Below, one piece after another: positions 45,333 to 53,812 of a stretch of 58,917 bases of DNA; the first letter of the stretch is position 1, and each line of letters starts with the position of its first letter. Origin of the DNA: Clostridiales bacterium (lineage in GTDB: Bacteria > Bacillota > Desulfotomaculia > Desulfotomaculales > VENG01); assembly GCA_021736985.1 (NCBI GenBank), contig JAIPEW010000018.1:1-58917 (forward strand). The letters run 5' to 3'. Made by a program: the position numbers and the translations under genes. Below the pieces are notes generated by a model. The model had not been told where the DNA came from. It saw only the letters and a program-made list of their open reading frames with translations, and did not search any database.

Positions 45333-45588
45333 CGGCAGTACAGGCAGGTATCCTGGCTCGGTTCATCGAGGTACTCATGTCTTCCCATCCAGCACTCAAG
45401 GTGTTCAGGTTATTTAAAAGCAATTAATCTTTCATGGATAACCTATACTATACAATAATTAAATACAGTTGAGTGCTGGATAGTGACTTGTTATGAGACC
45501 TCTCCCCATTACAGTGGCGGGACCGCGCCGGACTTGCACCGGCTTCCCTTTTAAGCTTTACCTCGCGGGTAAAGCACCTGTACTGTCT
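45333..45588 (-). promoter_or_regulatory. cobalamin (AdoCbl) riboswitch controlling the corrinoid-uptake operon
   Basis: Read on the minus strand: GACAGTACAGGTGC starts P1, then AAAGGGAAGCCGGTGCAAGTC and CGCGGTCCCGCCACTGTAAT, and the B12 box AGCCAGGATACCTGCC (45358-45343), closed by TGTACTGCC. A very long peripheral hairpin (ATCCAGCACTCAA pairing with TTGAGTGCTGGAT, about 45392-45486) lies between the core and the B12 box. Confidence 0.96.
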
Positions 45589-45621
45589 TTGTTATTAAAT
45601 TTTACATACAATTAATTATTA

Positions 45622-45650
45622 AATCTAGCATAATTTCCCCTTAATGTCAA
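45622..45650 (-). promoter_or_regulatory. sigma-A promoter of the corrinoid-uptake operon
   Basis: Minus-strand TTGACA (45650-45645), 17-bp spacer, TAGATT (45627-45622). Transcription would start about 30 nt before the riboswitch. Confidence 0.75.
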
Positions 45651-45672
45651 ATGATCATCAACAAACCGGGAG

Positions 45673-47643
45673 TTATTCAATCTCCCGGTATATACGCTTC
45701 CAGATATATTTTTCAAATATATACCACAGGGCAATCAATACCAGGCCGCCTAATATGCCCAGCCATAAACCATTGAATGTACGCAAAAGTGATATTACCA
45801 GCGGCGTGTGAATGTGTGCAAATGTGTTCACCATGGAGACCTGTCCAATAGCTGCCAGTATTACAAGGGGTAAAAACCGTATATTCCGGCAGCCCGTATA
45901 TAATAAAAGTAAAAGCAGCGGGTAGCCAAGCATAAACTCCTTGGTACGCGGCCTGGCTTTTAGTGTCTCCTCCAGAAAACTGCGAAAAGCACTTTCAAAG
46001 GGAAGAACAATCCCTGCATTGCCGGTACGCATCATATAGAGTCCCAGCAGTACAGCCAATACAGCTGCTACCCCTGCTGTACCTATAGTAACTGGTTTTC
46101 TTGCAATACTGGCCAGCTTTTGCATCAAGTTCTCCCGGGGTGAGGATGTTGAGAAGAAGTATACAGCTGCAATAACCAGGGGCATACCCATAGCTGCCTT
46201 AACACCTGAAAACTGGTCTAATTTAAGCATAAACCCGGGCCCGGTAAGAAGCGCAGCCATTAATACAGCACCAATCATGGATATTGTAACAACCCCTGAA
46301 AAACGCAGAAGCGCACTTCTTACAGAACTACCTTGCTGGCGCACTCCCCATGTAACTGCCAGGGTAGGAAAAATTATCGCCGCGCCCAGGGCAGCAAGCT
46401 TGCGGGGCATCATCAAGAATTCCGGGTTATATGCTGCCGCTCCTGCCAGGAGAATCCATCCTGCAAAACCCAGGGCCCCGAGCACCAGCGCCCACCGCCG
46501 CGGAAATAACTGCAGGAGTAAAAATACTCCTCCTGCTGCTGCACCAAGACCTAATATTAAAATACTCCACAAGGAAATGTTTAAAGAACCAAAAGTAGAG
46601 GCTCTACCCAGTTCAAAACCTTTCTGCTGCATATTATTTTGCAATTTTTCCAGCAGCCCCAGGTTCTTTCCAATAAGATCAGGGTATTCAGTGCCTGTAA
46701 AAAAGCGCACCAGCATTACTCTTATATTCCTGTCAGTAGCAGCCAGCTCATAGCGGTCAACAGCACCGGCTGCATTATAGTTTCTCATTTCATCCCGGGG
46801 TATAGTATGCAGCCTTACTACTTGCTTGTCCAGAACCCGGGCTACGCTGCTAAAACCCTTTTGATCTTCAAATTCTATATCTACCAGCGGAACATCCAGC
46901 TTTTTAATCTCGTTTCCCAGGGCCCGCAAGTATACCTTCCTGTTTTTATCTTTAACATACCCGGGCAGAGTATTATCATTGAACAATACCCCGGTCAGGC
47001 GGGGAACGTCTTGAAAATTCTCCATAACAGCCTCAATTTGATCTTGCGCTGCACCATGCCATGTACGGGGCTGTACCATAATATTAAACCCGTATGCAGA
47101 AGCCTGCCGTATTAAATGGAAGGGAAAACCAAGTCCCTGTTCAGCCAGGGAAGCCTGCGACAAAGAAGTATTAATTATGTACTTGTCTCCCGAAATTTCA
47201 CAGGAATTAAAAGATATCCCCTTATCTTCCATGTTTTCAGTTACTCTTTCCCACGCCTTTTTATCTTCTGTAATTAAATACGTACTGCCGGGCTTAAACT
47301 CGCTTTCCGGGACTTGCTCCTTTAAATCATACAAGTCATTCATCTCAAGCCCCGTACCAATAATAAACTCACCCCGGTCTTCCAGCATTCCCGGCGTATC
47401 TTCTTTAAACAACAGCGTAGTAACCCCGCGCTCTTTAAAATCCTGCAGCAAATTATTAGCATCCCTGCTGGCCAGGGAAGAAAGATGTTCAACTTCGTTA
47501 TACACCGCGGCAATTTCCATACCCCGGTGTTCCTGCTCAAGGTTATAACGATTGTACAAATTTAACCCTGCTGCAATAAGGGCGAGGAGTATTATTGCAG
47601 CAAGCCCCCTGGTTAACCACTTTTGCATATATTTAGCCTCCAT
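45673..47643 (-). CDS. DUF5693-family membrane protein
   Basis: 656 residues. One N-terminal span (about 12-30), a long extracytoplasmic domain (about 35-345), then about nine membrane spans to the C-terminus. DUF5693 proteins usually sit beside csaB in Clostridia; here csaB is 12 kb away, with the corrinoid operon in between. Likely linked to secondary wall polymer handling, but the activity is unknown. Confidence 0.75.
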   Translation of the reverse strand: MEAKYMQKWLTRGLAAIILLALIAAGLNLYNRYNLEQEHRGMEIAAVYNEVEHLSSLASRDANNLLQDFKERGVTTLLFKEDTPGMLEDRGEFIIGTGLEMNDLYDLKEQVPESEFKPGSTYLITEDKKAWERVTENMEDKGISFNSCEISGDKYIINTSLSQASLAEQGLGFPFHLIRQASAYGFNIMVQPRTWHGAAQDQIEAVMENFQDVPRLTGVLFNDNTLPGYVKDKNRKVYLRALGNEIKKLDVPLVDIEFEDQKGFSSVARVLDKQVVRLHTIPRDEMRNYNAAGAVDRYELAATDRNIRVMLVRFFTGTEYPDLIGKNLGLLEKLQNNMQQKGFELGRASTFGSLNISLWSILILGLGAAAGGVFLLLQLFPRRWALVLGALGFAGWILLAGAAAYNPEFLMMPRKLAALGAAIIFPTLAVTWGVRQQGSSVRSALLRFSGVVTISMIGAVLMAALLTGPGFMLKLDQFSGVKAAMGMPLVIAAVYFFSTSSPRENLMQKLASIARKPVTIGTAGVAAVLAVLLGLYMMRTGNAGIVLPFESAFRSFLEETLKARPRTKEFMLGYPLLLLLLYTGCRNIRFLPLVILAAIGQVSMVNTFAHIHTPLVISLLRTFNGLWLGILGGLVLIALWYIFEKYIWKRIYREIE

Positions 47644-47689
47644 GTTAAATAAAAAATATGAGCAAAAAAACGTTTAATTTCGAAAATTC

Positions 47690-47836
47690 CCGTCCGATAA
47701 CAATCTGCAAACTAAAAGGGCCGGTAGATTTCCGGAAGGTAGCTTAGCCTCATGAAGGAAACCACCGACCCCTCACCCAGCTGGAAGAGTTTTTATACTC
47801 TGTTGTAAGCCATGGCCCGTGGAGGGTTTAACACAA
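47690..47836 (+). repeat. dispersed element, copy 7 with internal deletion
   Basis: Left end CAAACTAAAAGGGCCGG, GATTTCCGGAAGGTAGC, then a jump to CGACCCCTCACCCAGCTGGAAGAGTTTTTATACTC and GTTGTAAGCC. The hairpin middle is missing. It lies between DUF5693 and the FAD oxidoreductase gene. Confidence 0.7.
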
Positions 47837-47916
47837 AAACTTTGTTTTTACCAGGTTAATACGATAATAGCAAAGCTATATTTTCATCATTGGTTGTACC
47901 TGGCTGGCATGAAGAG

Positions 47917-49791
47917 TTAATCATCTACATGCGGGTTGGTATAACCTGTATACTGCATAAAATCGTGAATGAGCATATATCCTGCGCCGTTAGTTATTAC
48001 ATTATCATTTTGACGAATCCTGGCAAGCAGCTCTTTATTCCAGAAACCTTTTTCGGATAAATAGTTGAATGCTTTATGCTTGTCCATATCAATATCTGAA
48101 TACCGGCAAAAAACATAAGACACGTCATAAATTGTCAGTGCATTGCCTTCCCGGTACAGGTCAGGAGAAGTATTATCAACACGGGCATTAAGCTGCTTTA
48201 CTGCATTTGAAAGTAATTTCATAAATCGCTGCTCGCTCATTTCACTGTCCAGCTTATAATCATTATTATATCCCCCGCTAGCCAGTCCCAGGCGGCGCAT
48301 AAACTTGAGGCCGGGATAAGCCCAGTGCCCGGTAACTTTCGGAGGCTCTATGTCAGCAGGCTTAAGTTCCATTCCCTGGTTGTTTAACCTCTCCTGCAAT
48401 TGCTGCATTTGACTGCACGACTCTGCAAGCTCCCGGAAAGATTTGTCTTTTTCCATTGCCAGGGCTGCTGCCGCACCAGCAAATTGTCCCGCCGCCATAC
48501 CCACGGGGATAGTACGTGCACTCCCGGCTGCCAGGGCGCTGTAACTTGCTGACCGCCCTACAACCAGCAAGTTATTAACTTTTTCAGGAATTAATGAACG
48601 AAAAGGCACTGCATACTGTGTAGGATCCCCTAGAACGTAACCTTTACTGCTGGGCCCGGCGGCCTGGATATCAACCGGGTAAGATCCAAAAGCAGCCCGG
48701 TCATAAAAATCCCTGTTTTCAAGCACATCGTTTATAGTAAGCCTGTACTCACCTGCTATATGCCGTGATTCCCTTATGTACAACTCCGGTGCTTTACCCG
48801 CTAATTTTGCCCCTTTAAGCCCGGGAACTTCCCGCGATATAAAATCAACTATGTGAGGCAGTTCTCTGGCAGCCAGGGCTTTTGCTTTTTCGCGGGAATC
48901 TTCTTCTAGAGGATCAACATCAAATATTTGCAGGGCATTTATCAATAAAGTAAAATCATCTTGCCTTCCTATATTTAGCCCTCTCAAGGAAATGCGCTCG
49001 GATTTCGGCTCATACTTGGAAGTCTTTTCATAAAAACCCCATGCACTGCGCCACGCAGCACCTGTATTGAAATCATTGTCAAATCTCAAATTATAATATA
49101 TTTTTAGCCAGTCTAATAAATTAATGCCTTCTAATTTAAACACCAGCGTTGCAGCCATTTTATCTTGAGGCCTGCCTATATCCTGGTGTCCCACGGTATA
49201 CTGGGCCCCGGCTGCTGCTGCAATATCAGCATCCTGGGTCGCATCAATGACTGCCGTGCTGTAAATCCCTTTTATCTTTCCACTGGAATCTTTTACTTTT
49301 ACACCATTTACAATGCTTGTTTTTTCTTTTTTGTTCATTATAGGGGATATTTTTTTCGCACGCATTAATACATCTAAATTATCCTCTTTATTCACCATGC
49401 GGTGAAATACGTTTACAGCGCGCTGAATGTCAAAAGAATCTCCCCGGAGCTGGTGATAAAACTCATTTAAAATGCCCCGGTTTAAAATTTCATCTCCGGG
49501 GCCGTAATTCATATCTATACTGTTCAGCCATCCCCGCGTCATAAGCCCGCCCAGCACCGGCCGGGTATCTACCAGCAGCACGGAAAGACCGTTCCGGGCC
49601 CCGGAAAGAGCAGCAGCAACCCCTTCTGGCTCCCCTCCGGCTACAATCAAATCGTACCGGGAATTTATATTGCTTTTAACAAGAGGTACCGGCTCCGGGC
49701 CCGAGAAAACCCAACCCGGCCGCAGCATAATTACTGCACCCAGTAAAAAAAGAAAGGCGGCCGGGAAAACAAGCCACTTTTTTATACGCAT
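47917..49791 (-). CDS. exported FAD-dependent oxidoreductase with C-terminal SLH-like domain
   Basis: 624 residues. A signal peptide or anchor (about 5-30) is followed by an FAD_oxidored (PF12831-type) Rossmann start, DLIVAGGEPEGVAAALSGAR, with VDTRPVLGG after it, and later NNLLVVGRSASYSA and a GMAAGQFAGAAAAL motif. At about 490-550 there is an SLH-like stretch: VTGHWAYPGLKFMRRLGLASGGYNN. Substrate unknown; relatives include xanthan-lyase-associated and sugar or tricarballylate-like dehydrogenases. Nine bases separate it from the LCP gene upstream, so the two are co-transcribed. Confidence 0.8.
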   Translation of the reverse strand: MRIKKWLVFPAAFLFLLGAVIMLRPGWVFSGPEPVPLVKSNINSRYDLIVAGGEPEGVAAALSGARNGLSVLLVDTRPVLGGLMTRGWLNSIDMNYGPGDEILNRGILNEFYHQLRGDSFDIQRAVNVFHRMVNKEDNLDVLMRAKKISPIMNKKEKTSIVNGVKVKDSSGKIKGIYSTAVIDATQDADIAAAAGAQYTVGHQDIGRPQDKMAATLVFKLEGINLLDWLKIYYNLRFDNDFNTGAAWRSAWGFYEKTSKYEPKSERISLRGLNIGRQDDFTLLINALQIFDVDPLEEDSREKAKALAARELPHIVDFISREVPGLKGAKLAGKAPELYIRESRHIAGEYRLTINDVLENRDFYDRAAFGSYPVDIQAAGPSSKGYVLGDPTQYAVPFRSLIPEKVNNLLVVGRSASYSALAAGSARTIPVGMAAGQFAGAAAALAMEKDKSFRELAESCSQMQQLQERLNNQGMELKPADIEPPKVTGHWAYPGLKFMRRLGLASGGYNNDYKLDSEMSEQRFMKLLSNAVKQLNARVDNTSPDLYREGNALTIYDVSYVFCRYSDIDMDKHKAFNYLSEKGFWNKELLARIRQNDNVITNGAGYMLIHDFMQYTGYTNPHVDD

Positions 49792-49800
49792 ATTATTCTC

Positions 49801-51171
49801 CTACGCAGAAGTATTGTCACCTGTCTCTATAATAATCTCTACACTATCACCGCTGCCCTCACTACCAGATTGCTGCTCCTCGTCTTCGAGCGGCAGCCCG
49901 CCGGGCGGTGTCGACTCGCTTTCTTTGTCCGCACTGCTGCCTTCTGTATTTTCTTGAGACTCCGGTTGTGAAGAGCTGTCATTGTTTTCCTGCTCATCCT
50001 GCGTAGGAGTATCATTCTTTTCCCCCGGTGTTTCACCAGCAGCATTATCGTGATCAGCAGAATCTCCTGCAGCAGCAGTATTGCTGCTTTCCTTGGAATT
50101 GCTGCTGCCCGCATTTTCCTGGGAGAGTTTAACATTTTCTTCTTGTGTATCTTTTTCCTCTTCCCTGGGCCTCAGATCTTCAGTTGCTCCCTGAACAACA
50201 TTTTTCAGAACTTTTCCATCTTCAAAAAGGGCTGACGCTACCTGCCGGGCATCTTCAGGATCTACAGACCAGTAATTTCTCCCGTCTTTAGCAACTAAAA
50301 AATGGCCGGGCAGGGTCTGGGTCTTAATAGTAACTGAATCCAGGTTTTTGCCTGCCCTGGCAAGCTTTAACAACTCGGCGACACCCAGGTTGGTCTGTAC
50401 ATTCTGATTTATTTCAGATATTAACTCGGGCAGCTTCATTATGGTACCTGCCTGCATAGTTTTACTGGCAAGTGCCTTTAAAAACTTCAGCTGGCGCTCG
50501 GTACGTCCAATATCACCATTTGAATAACCGCGGTAGCGAACATATTCCAGGGCCTTATCACCATTTAGTACCTGCTCACCCTTTTCCAGGTTTATAGCAA
50601 ACTTACCACCGTAAGCCTCTTCACCTGGCCGGTACATGTCCTGCCCCACATTTATTTTTACGCCGCCCAGGGCATCTACAATATCTTTAAACCCGTAAAA
50701 ATTTGTTAAGATATAGTTATCAATAGGCATATCAAGAAAATTAGATACAGTTTTTACAGCCAGTTCCGGGCCCCCGTAAACATTGGCAGCATTTATCTTG
50801 TCCGTCCAATGCCCGGGCAGTTCAACCCGCGTATCCCTGGGTATAGAAAGCAGGGAAATCTGATCTTCCTGGTCATTATAATTCATAAGCATCATAGTAT
50901 CTGTACGGGTACTCATGGTATTGTTTTCCCTGTCGTCAGTACCCATTAGAAGAACACTAAAACCTTCTATATCAGAATTCTTTTGTGCAGCATTATTCTT
51001 GTCATCACTATTTTCGCTGTCGGAATTGCCAACATTGACAGACATGTTGGGAAAAAACCAATCTGAAGCAAAACCATATGCAGTTGTAAACACTGCCAGG
51101 CACAATAACACGAACAACATCTTGGGTAATATACTTTTCTTTTTCTTGTGCCGTCTGCTCCTTGTAGTCAC
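49801..51171 (-). CDS. LCP (LytR-CpsA-Psr) family wall-polymer transferase
   Basis: 456 residues. A membrane span near 15-35 is followed by the LCP domain (about 72-235) with DDRENNTMSTRTDTMMLM, LLSIPRDTRVELPG and EYVRYRGYSNGDIGRTERQ, which carry the Arg and Asp residues used for pyrophosphate lipid binding. The last ~115 residues form an unusual acidic, Ser/Asn/Glu/Gln-rich low-complexity tail. LCP enzymes transfer undecaprenyl-linked polymers to peptidoglycan, so this probably attaches the pyruvylated polymer to the wall. Confidence 0.92.
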   Translation of the reverse strand: MTTRSRRHKKKKSILPKMLFVLLCLAVFTTAYGFASDWFFPNMSVNVGNSDSENSDDKNNAAQKNSDIEGFSVLLMGTDDRENNTMSTRTDTMMLMNYNDQEDQISLLSIPRDTRVELPGHWTDKINAANVYGGPELAVKTVSNFLDMPIDNYILTNFYGFKDIVDALGGVKINVGQDMYRPGEEAYGGKFAINLEKGEQVLNGDKALEYVRYRGYSNGDIGRTERQLKFLKALASKTMQAGTIMKLPELISEINQNVQTNLGVAELLKLARAGKNLDSVTIKTQTLPGHFLVAKDGRNYWSVDPEDARQVASALFEDGKVLKNVVQGATEDLRPREEEKDTQEENVKLSQENAGSSNSKESSNTAAAGDSADHDNAAGETPGEKNDTPTQDEQENNDSSSQPESQENTEGSSADKESESTPPGGLPLEDEEQQSGSEGSGDSVEIIIETGDNTSA

Positions 51172-51332
51172 GGTATAATCACTCCTTGAGGGGCAATTAA
51201 TTATTTGCCTCTGTTCATTATTATAGCTCTACTTGCAGCTTTATGCCCCGCTTATCGATGGAACTTGCTTTCTACAATTATAACATTAAATCTACACCTG
51301 TAGAACATTTACTCCATAAATAGTTATAAGAT

Positions 51333-52058
51333 TTAAGTTTTTAGCCTATAATTTTTAAGTACAAGCCATGCAAACCTGGGAAGCACCGCCACCCGTTTAC
51401 ACCGGGAAGGTTCCTGTACCATGCGGTACAGCCATTCTACTTTTACTCGCTGTATCCAGAAGGGGGCCCGGGGTACTTTCCCTGCTAAAACATCAAAACT
51501 ACCGCCCACCCCCATGGCCAGGCAGTTTAACTGCTCCAGGTACCTGTTTATCCAGTTTTCCTGGCGGGGAGCGCCAAGAGCTGCAAATATTATATGAGGG
51601 CAAGCTTTTTTTATTGTCTCTAAAACTTCTTCTTCTTCATCATCCTTAAAATAACCATGGTATGTTCCTGCTACCTGCAAGCCGGGAAACCTTTGCTCTA
51701 ATCCCCTGGCTGCATCTTCTGCTACACCGGGAGACGCTCCCAGTAAAAATACCCGCCATCCTTCTTCAGAAGCCCGGCGAGACAGGCGCAGCATAATATC
51801 TATACCTGTAACCCTCTCCGGGACAGGGCGCAAAGCAACCCGGCAGGCCCAGACTATACCTTCCCCGTCTGGAGTTACCAGGTCTGCAGAATTAACTAAA
51901 TCCAGCAGCCCGGGTTCAAATTGGGCCCGGTATAAATACTCCGGGTTAAGGGTAACCACATGGTGTCCGCCGCCGCGCTCAATCAATTCTGCAATTTTAT
52001 TTTCAGTTTCTTGCATACTTAAAGCATCTATAAATGAACCTAAAAGTTCTACTTTCAT
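51333..52058 (-). CDS. WecG/TagA/CpsF-family glycosyltransferase
   Basis: About 241 residues from ATG 52056-52058, chosen because GGGGAGGAAG lies 10 nt upstream; a longer frame starts at 52172. Motifs of the family are TLNPEYLYRAQ, DLVTPDGEGIVWACR, ERVTGIDIMLRLS and VFLLGASPGVAEDAARGLEQ. It adds ManNAc or a similar sugar to a lipid-linked GlcNAc, the second step after TagO, in wall polymer synthesis. Confidence 0.9.
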   Translation of the reverse strand: MKVELLGSFIDALSMQETENKIAELIERGGGHHVVTLNPEYLYRAQFEPGLLDLVNSADLVTPDGEGIVWACRVALRPVPERVTGIDIMLRLSRRASEEGWRVFLLGASPGVAEDAARGLEQRFPGLQVAGTYHGYFKDDEEEEVLETIKKACPHIIFAALGAPRQENWINRYLEQLNCLAMGVGGSFDVLAGKVPRAPFWIQRVKVEWLYRMVQEPSRCKRVAVLPRFAWLVLKNYRLKT

Positions 52059-52283
52059 TATTTTAGACTTCCTCCCCCGGAATTGTGTTCCACTAAAAAA
52101 TAAATTTTTTCGACTTGATTTTAACACGGTTTTATATATTAACCAACAAATTAATTTTAACAACATTGACAAGATTAGTGAGCATTAAATACAATCAAGA
52201 ATAATTTATAAATTTTTGCACCAAGTATAGTATAATGTTAAAACTAGCGCATTTATTAAGCAGCGCAGGAAGAGGTATAGATT

Positions 52284-52598
52284 ATGGCCTGGATATATTT
52301 ATTAATTGCATCGCTGTTTGAGGTTGTCTGGGCAATTGCTTTAAAGTTTACTAACGGCTTTACCAGAATAATTCCTTGTATTGTAACAATCGCAGGTATG
52401 TTAATAAGCATTTATTTTCTGGCACGAGCAGTTAAAACTTTGCCCATGGGGACAGCCTACGCAGTTTGGACCGGGATGGGTGCAGCCGGTGTTGTTATTC
52501 TAGGAATAATATTTTTAGGTGAGCCGGTTAATATATACCGGATCATTTTTTTAACATTAATAATAACTGGAGTTATAGGTTTAAGGTTTGTAGGCTAA
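52284..52598 (+). CDS. gdx: SMR-family exporter, guanidinium (Gdx/SugE) type
   Basis: 104 residues and four membrane spans. The conserved Glu is in ASLFEVVWAIALK, and LPMGTAYAVWTGMGAAGVVILG is typical of SugE/Gdx rather than drug-exporting EmrE. Gdx removes guanidinium by proton antiport. AGGAAGAGG lies upstream of the ATG. I looked for a guanidine riboswitch in 52173-52283 and saw none. Confidence 0.85.
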   Translation: MAWIYLLIASLFEVVWAIALKFTNGFTRIIPCIVTIAGMLISIYFLARAVKTLPMGTAYAVWTGMGAAGVVILGIIFLGEPVNIYRIIFLTLIITGVIGLRFVG

Positions 52599-52660
52599 TA
52601 AATAAACAATATAATCAAGAGATTACTTTTATTATAAAAAATATCCAAAGTAAAATATAA

Positions 52661-52687
52661 CTGCCGCAAGAACCGTCCCCGCGGCAG
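52661..52687 (+). repeat. GGGGACGGTT-family hairpin
   Basis: CTGCCGC and GCGGCAG enclose AAGAACCGTCCCC, the reverse of the GGGGACGGTTCTT seen in the arrays at 55926-56059 and 58781-58917. Confidence 0.6.
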
Positions 52688-52691
52688 GTGA

Positions 52692-53081
52692 ATGCTGGGA
52701 TTTTTATCAATGGGAGTATGCGGCCTCGGGCTTTTGCTAGGCACTTTTGGCGCCAAGTACAATCCTGAAAAACCGCAGGAAAAATTAAAAACCGGCACCT
52801 CTTTTGCACTGTTATTTTTAACTTTAATATACGCAGCTCTGGCAGCTTTACCTGCTGCACTCGTTGTATTACCACTCGAGTTAACCCCGCACTTAATAGA
52901 TATAGGGCCCCGGTTAACTGGTTTTGAAGGTATTATATCTAGTCTAATTGCATTTTTAAAATATGCCGGAATAGCAGGTTTATTTGTGATAGTCACCGGA
53001 ACGACAGGACTCACACTGTATTTGACCGGCAAGCGACTTGATCATGGTGTTCAAATACAAATCATCACTGAAAATAAGTAA
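52692..53081 (+). CDS. hypothetical membrane protein
   Basis: 129 residues with three hydrophobic segments (about 1-20, 36-62, 84-112). The last residues ENK and the stop lie inside palindrome copy e, so the end of the gene was shaped by that repeat. The ribosome site is weak (AGGTGA just before the ATG). No family recognised. An opposite-strand frame covers the same bases but lacks membrane-protein character and a ribosome site. Confidence 0.55.
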   Translation: MLGFLSMGVCGLGLLLGTFGAKYNPEKPQEKLKTGTSFALLFLTLIYAALAALPAALVVLPLELTPHLIDIGPRLTGFEGIISSLIAFLKYAGIAGLFVIVTGTTGLTLYLTGKRLDHGVQIQIITENK

Positions 53082-53113
53082 AAAAACGTGCCGGGTACAT
53101 ATTTTTACTTATT
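53073..53113. repeat. A/T-arm palindrome, copy e
   Basis: Core AATAAGTAAAAAAAC-GTGCCGGGTAC-ATATTTTTACTTATT. Its left arm supplies AAT AAG TAA as the end of the membrane-protein gene at 52692. Confidence 0.8.
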
Positions 53114-53209
53114 GCAAAAATATTCAACTAATGCTAGTATGTTTATATGCTATCTAGGTGCATGTTGCACATAGGTAAAACATACAACTATGCCATGAGG
53201 AGGATTGAA

Positions 53210-53422
53210 TTGAAGAAATTAATTATAGCAATAAACTGTAAAGACACTGAATCTATACTCCATTATCTCCAGGAACATTTAGCAGGTATAATCAATGTCA
53301 CCCACCAGTATCCTGAATTTTGTAAAATTTCATTTAACCCTCATGTTGTTGATTCTGACCAGATAATAGCTGCGCTGCTTGAAAGGGGATTTACTATTAA
53401 CTATTTTTGCGAGATCGCATAA
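53210..53422 (+). CDS. small HMA-like (ferredoxin-fold) protein without CxxC
   Basis: About 70 residues from a TTG start (53210-53212) with GAGGAGG 6 nt upstream; a longer frame with no better site begins at 53147. The pattern (beta LKKLIIAINC, helix TESILHYLQEHL, IINVTHQYPEFCKISFNPHVVDSDQIIAALLERGF) matches the beta-alpha-beta HMA/MerP fold. The metal-binding CxxC is missing; only single cysteines are present. First gene of a coupled plus-strand set with the PadR regulator 15 bp away. Confidence 0.6.
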   Translation: MKKLIIAINCKDTESILHYLQEHLAGIINVTHQYPEFCKISFNPHVVDSDQIIAALLERGFTINYFCEIA

Positions 53423-53437
53423 TGGGAGAGATTTAAA

Positions 53438-53812
53438 ATGAGTGCTAAAAACAGTGATGAAATATCTCTGGATAAACTAATCGAACCCAGCTTACTTTTA
53501 CTGGTGCAAAAAAAACCTTCCCACGGCTATGAATTAATTCAAAATTTTAACTGCCTTAATCCAGAGGAAGAAGTAGAACCGGGAACTATATACAGGCATT
53601 TAAGAAAGATGGAAAAAAAGGGGTTCCTAGAATCCAGCTGGAAAACTTCAGAATCCGGGCCCGCCCGGAGGCTCTATAATATTACGGGTGAAGGGATGAA
53701 AGCACTGGACAATGCTGTTGTAAAAATTGAGCAGCAAAAACAGGAACTCGAACATTTTCTTGCCGTATACCGGGAACAAGATAAACAGGGGGGCAATTTA
53801 GATGAAGCATAA
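53438..53812 (+). CDS. PadR-family transcriptional regulator
   Basis: 124 residues. Winged helix-turn-helix (about 12-90) with LLLLVQKKPSHGYELIQNF, EPGTIYRHLRKMEKKGFLES and RRLYNITGEG, then a short coiled-coil tail for dimerisation. It overlaps the following binding-protein gene by 11 bp, so the two are translated together. It may repress this cluster. Confidence 0.9.
   Translation: MSAKNSDEISLDKLIEPSLLLLVQKKPSHGYELIQNFNCLNPEEEVEPGTIYRHLRKMEKKGFLESSWKTSESGPARRLYNITGEGMKALDNAVVKIEQQKQELEHFLAVYREQDKQGGNLDEA

Noticed and set aside
52173-52283. Guanidine riboswitch upstream of the Gdx-type exporter
   Set aside because: No ykkC-type core or paired ACGR-loop hairpins seen.
52595-53032. Minus-strand 145-residue frame opposite the membrane protein at 52692
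   Set aside because: No recognisable domain or ribosome site; the plus-strand frame has clear membrane spans.
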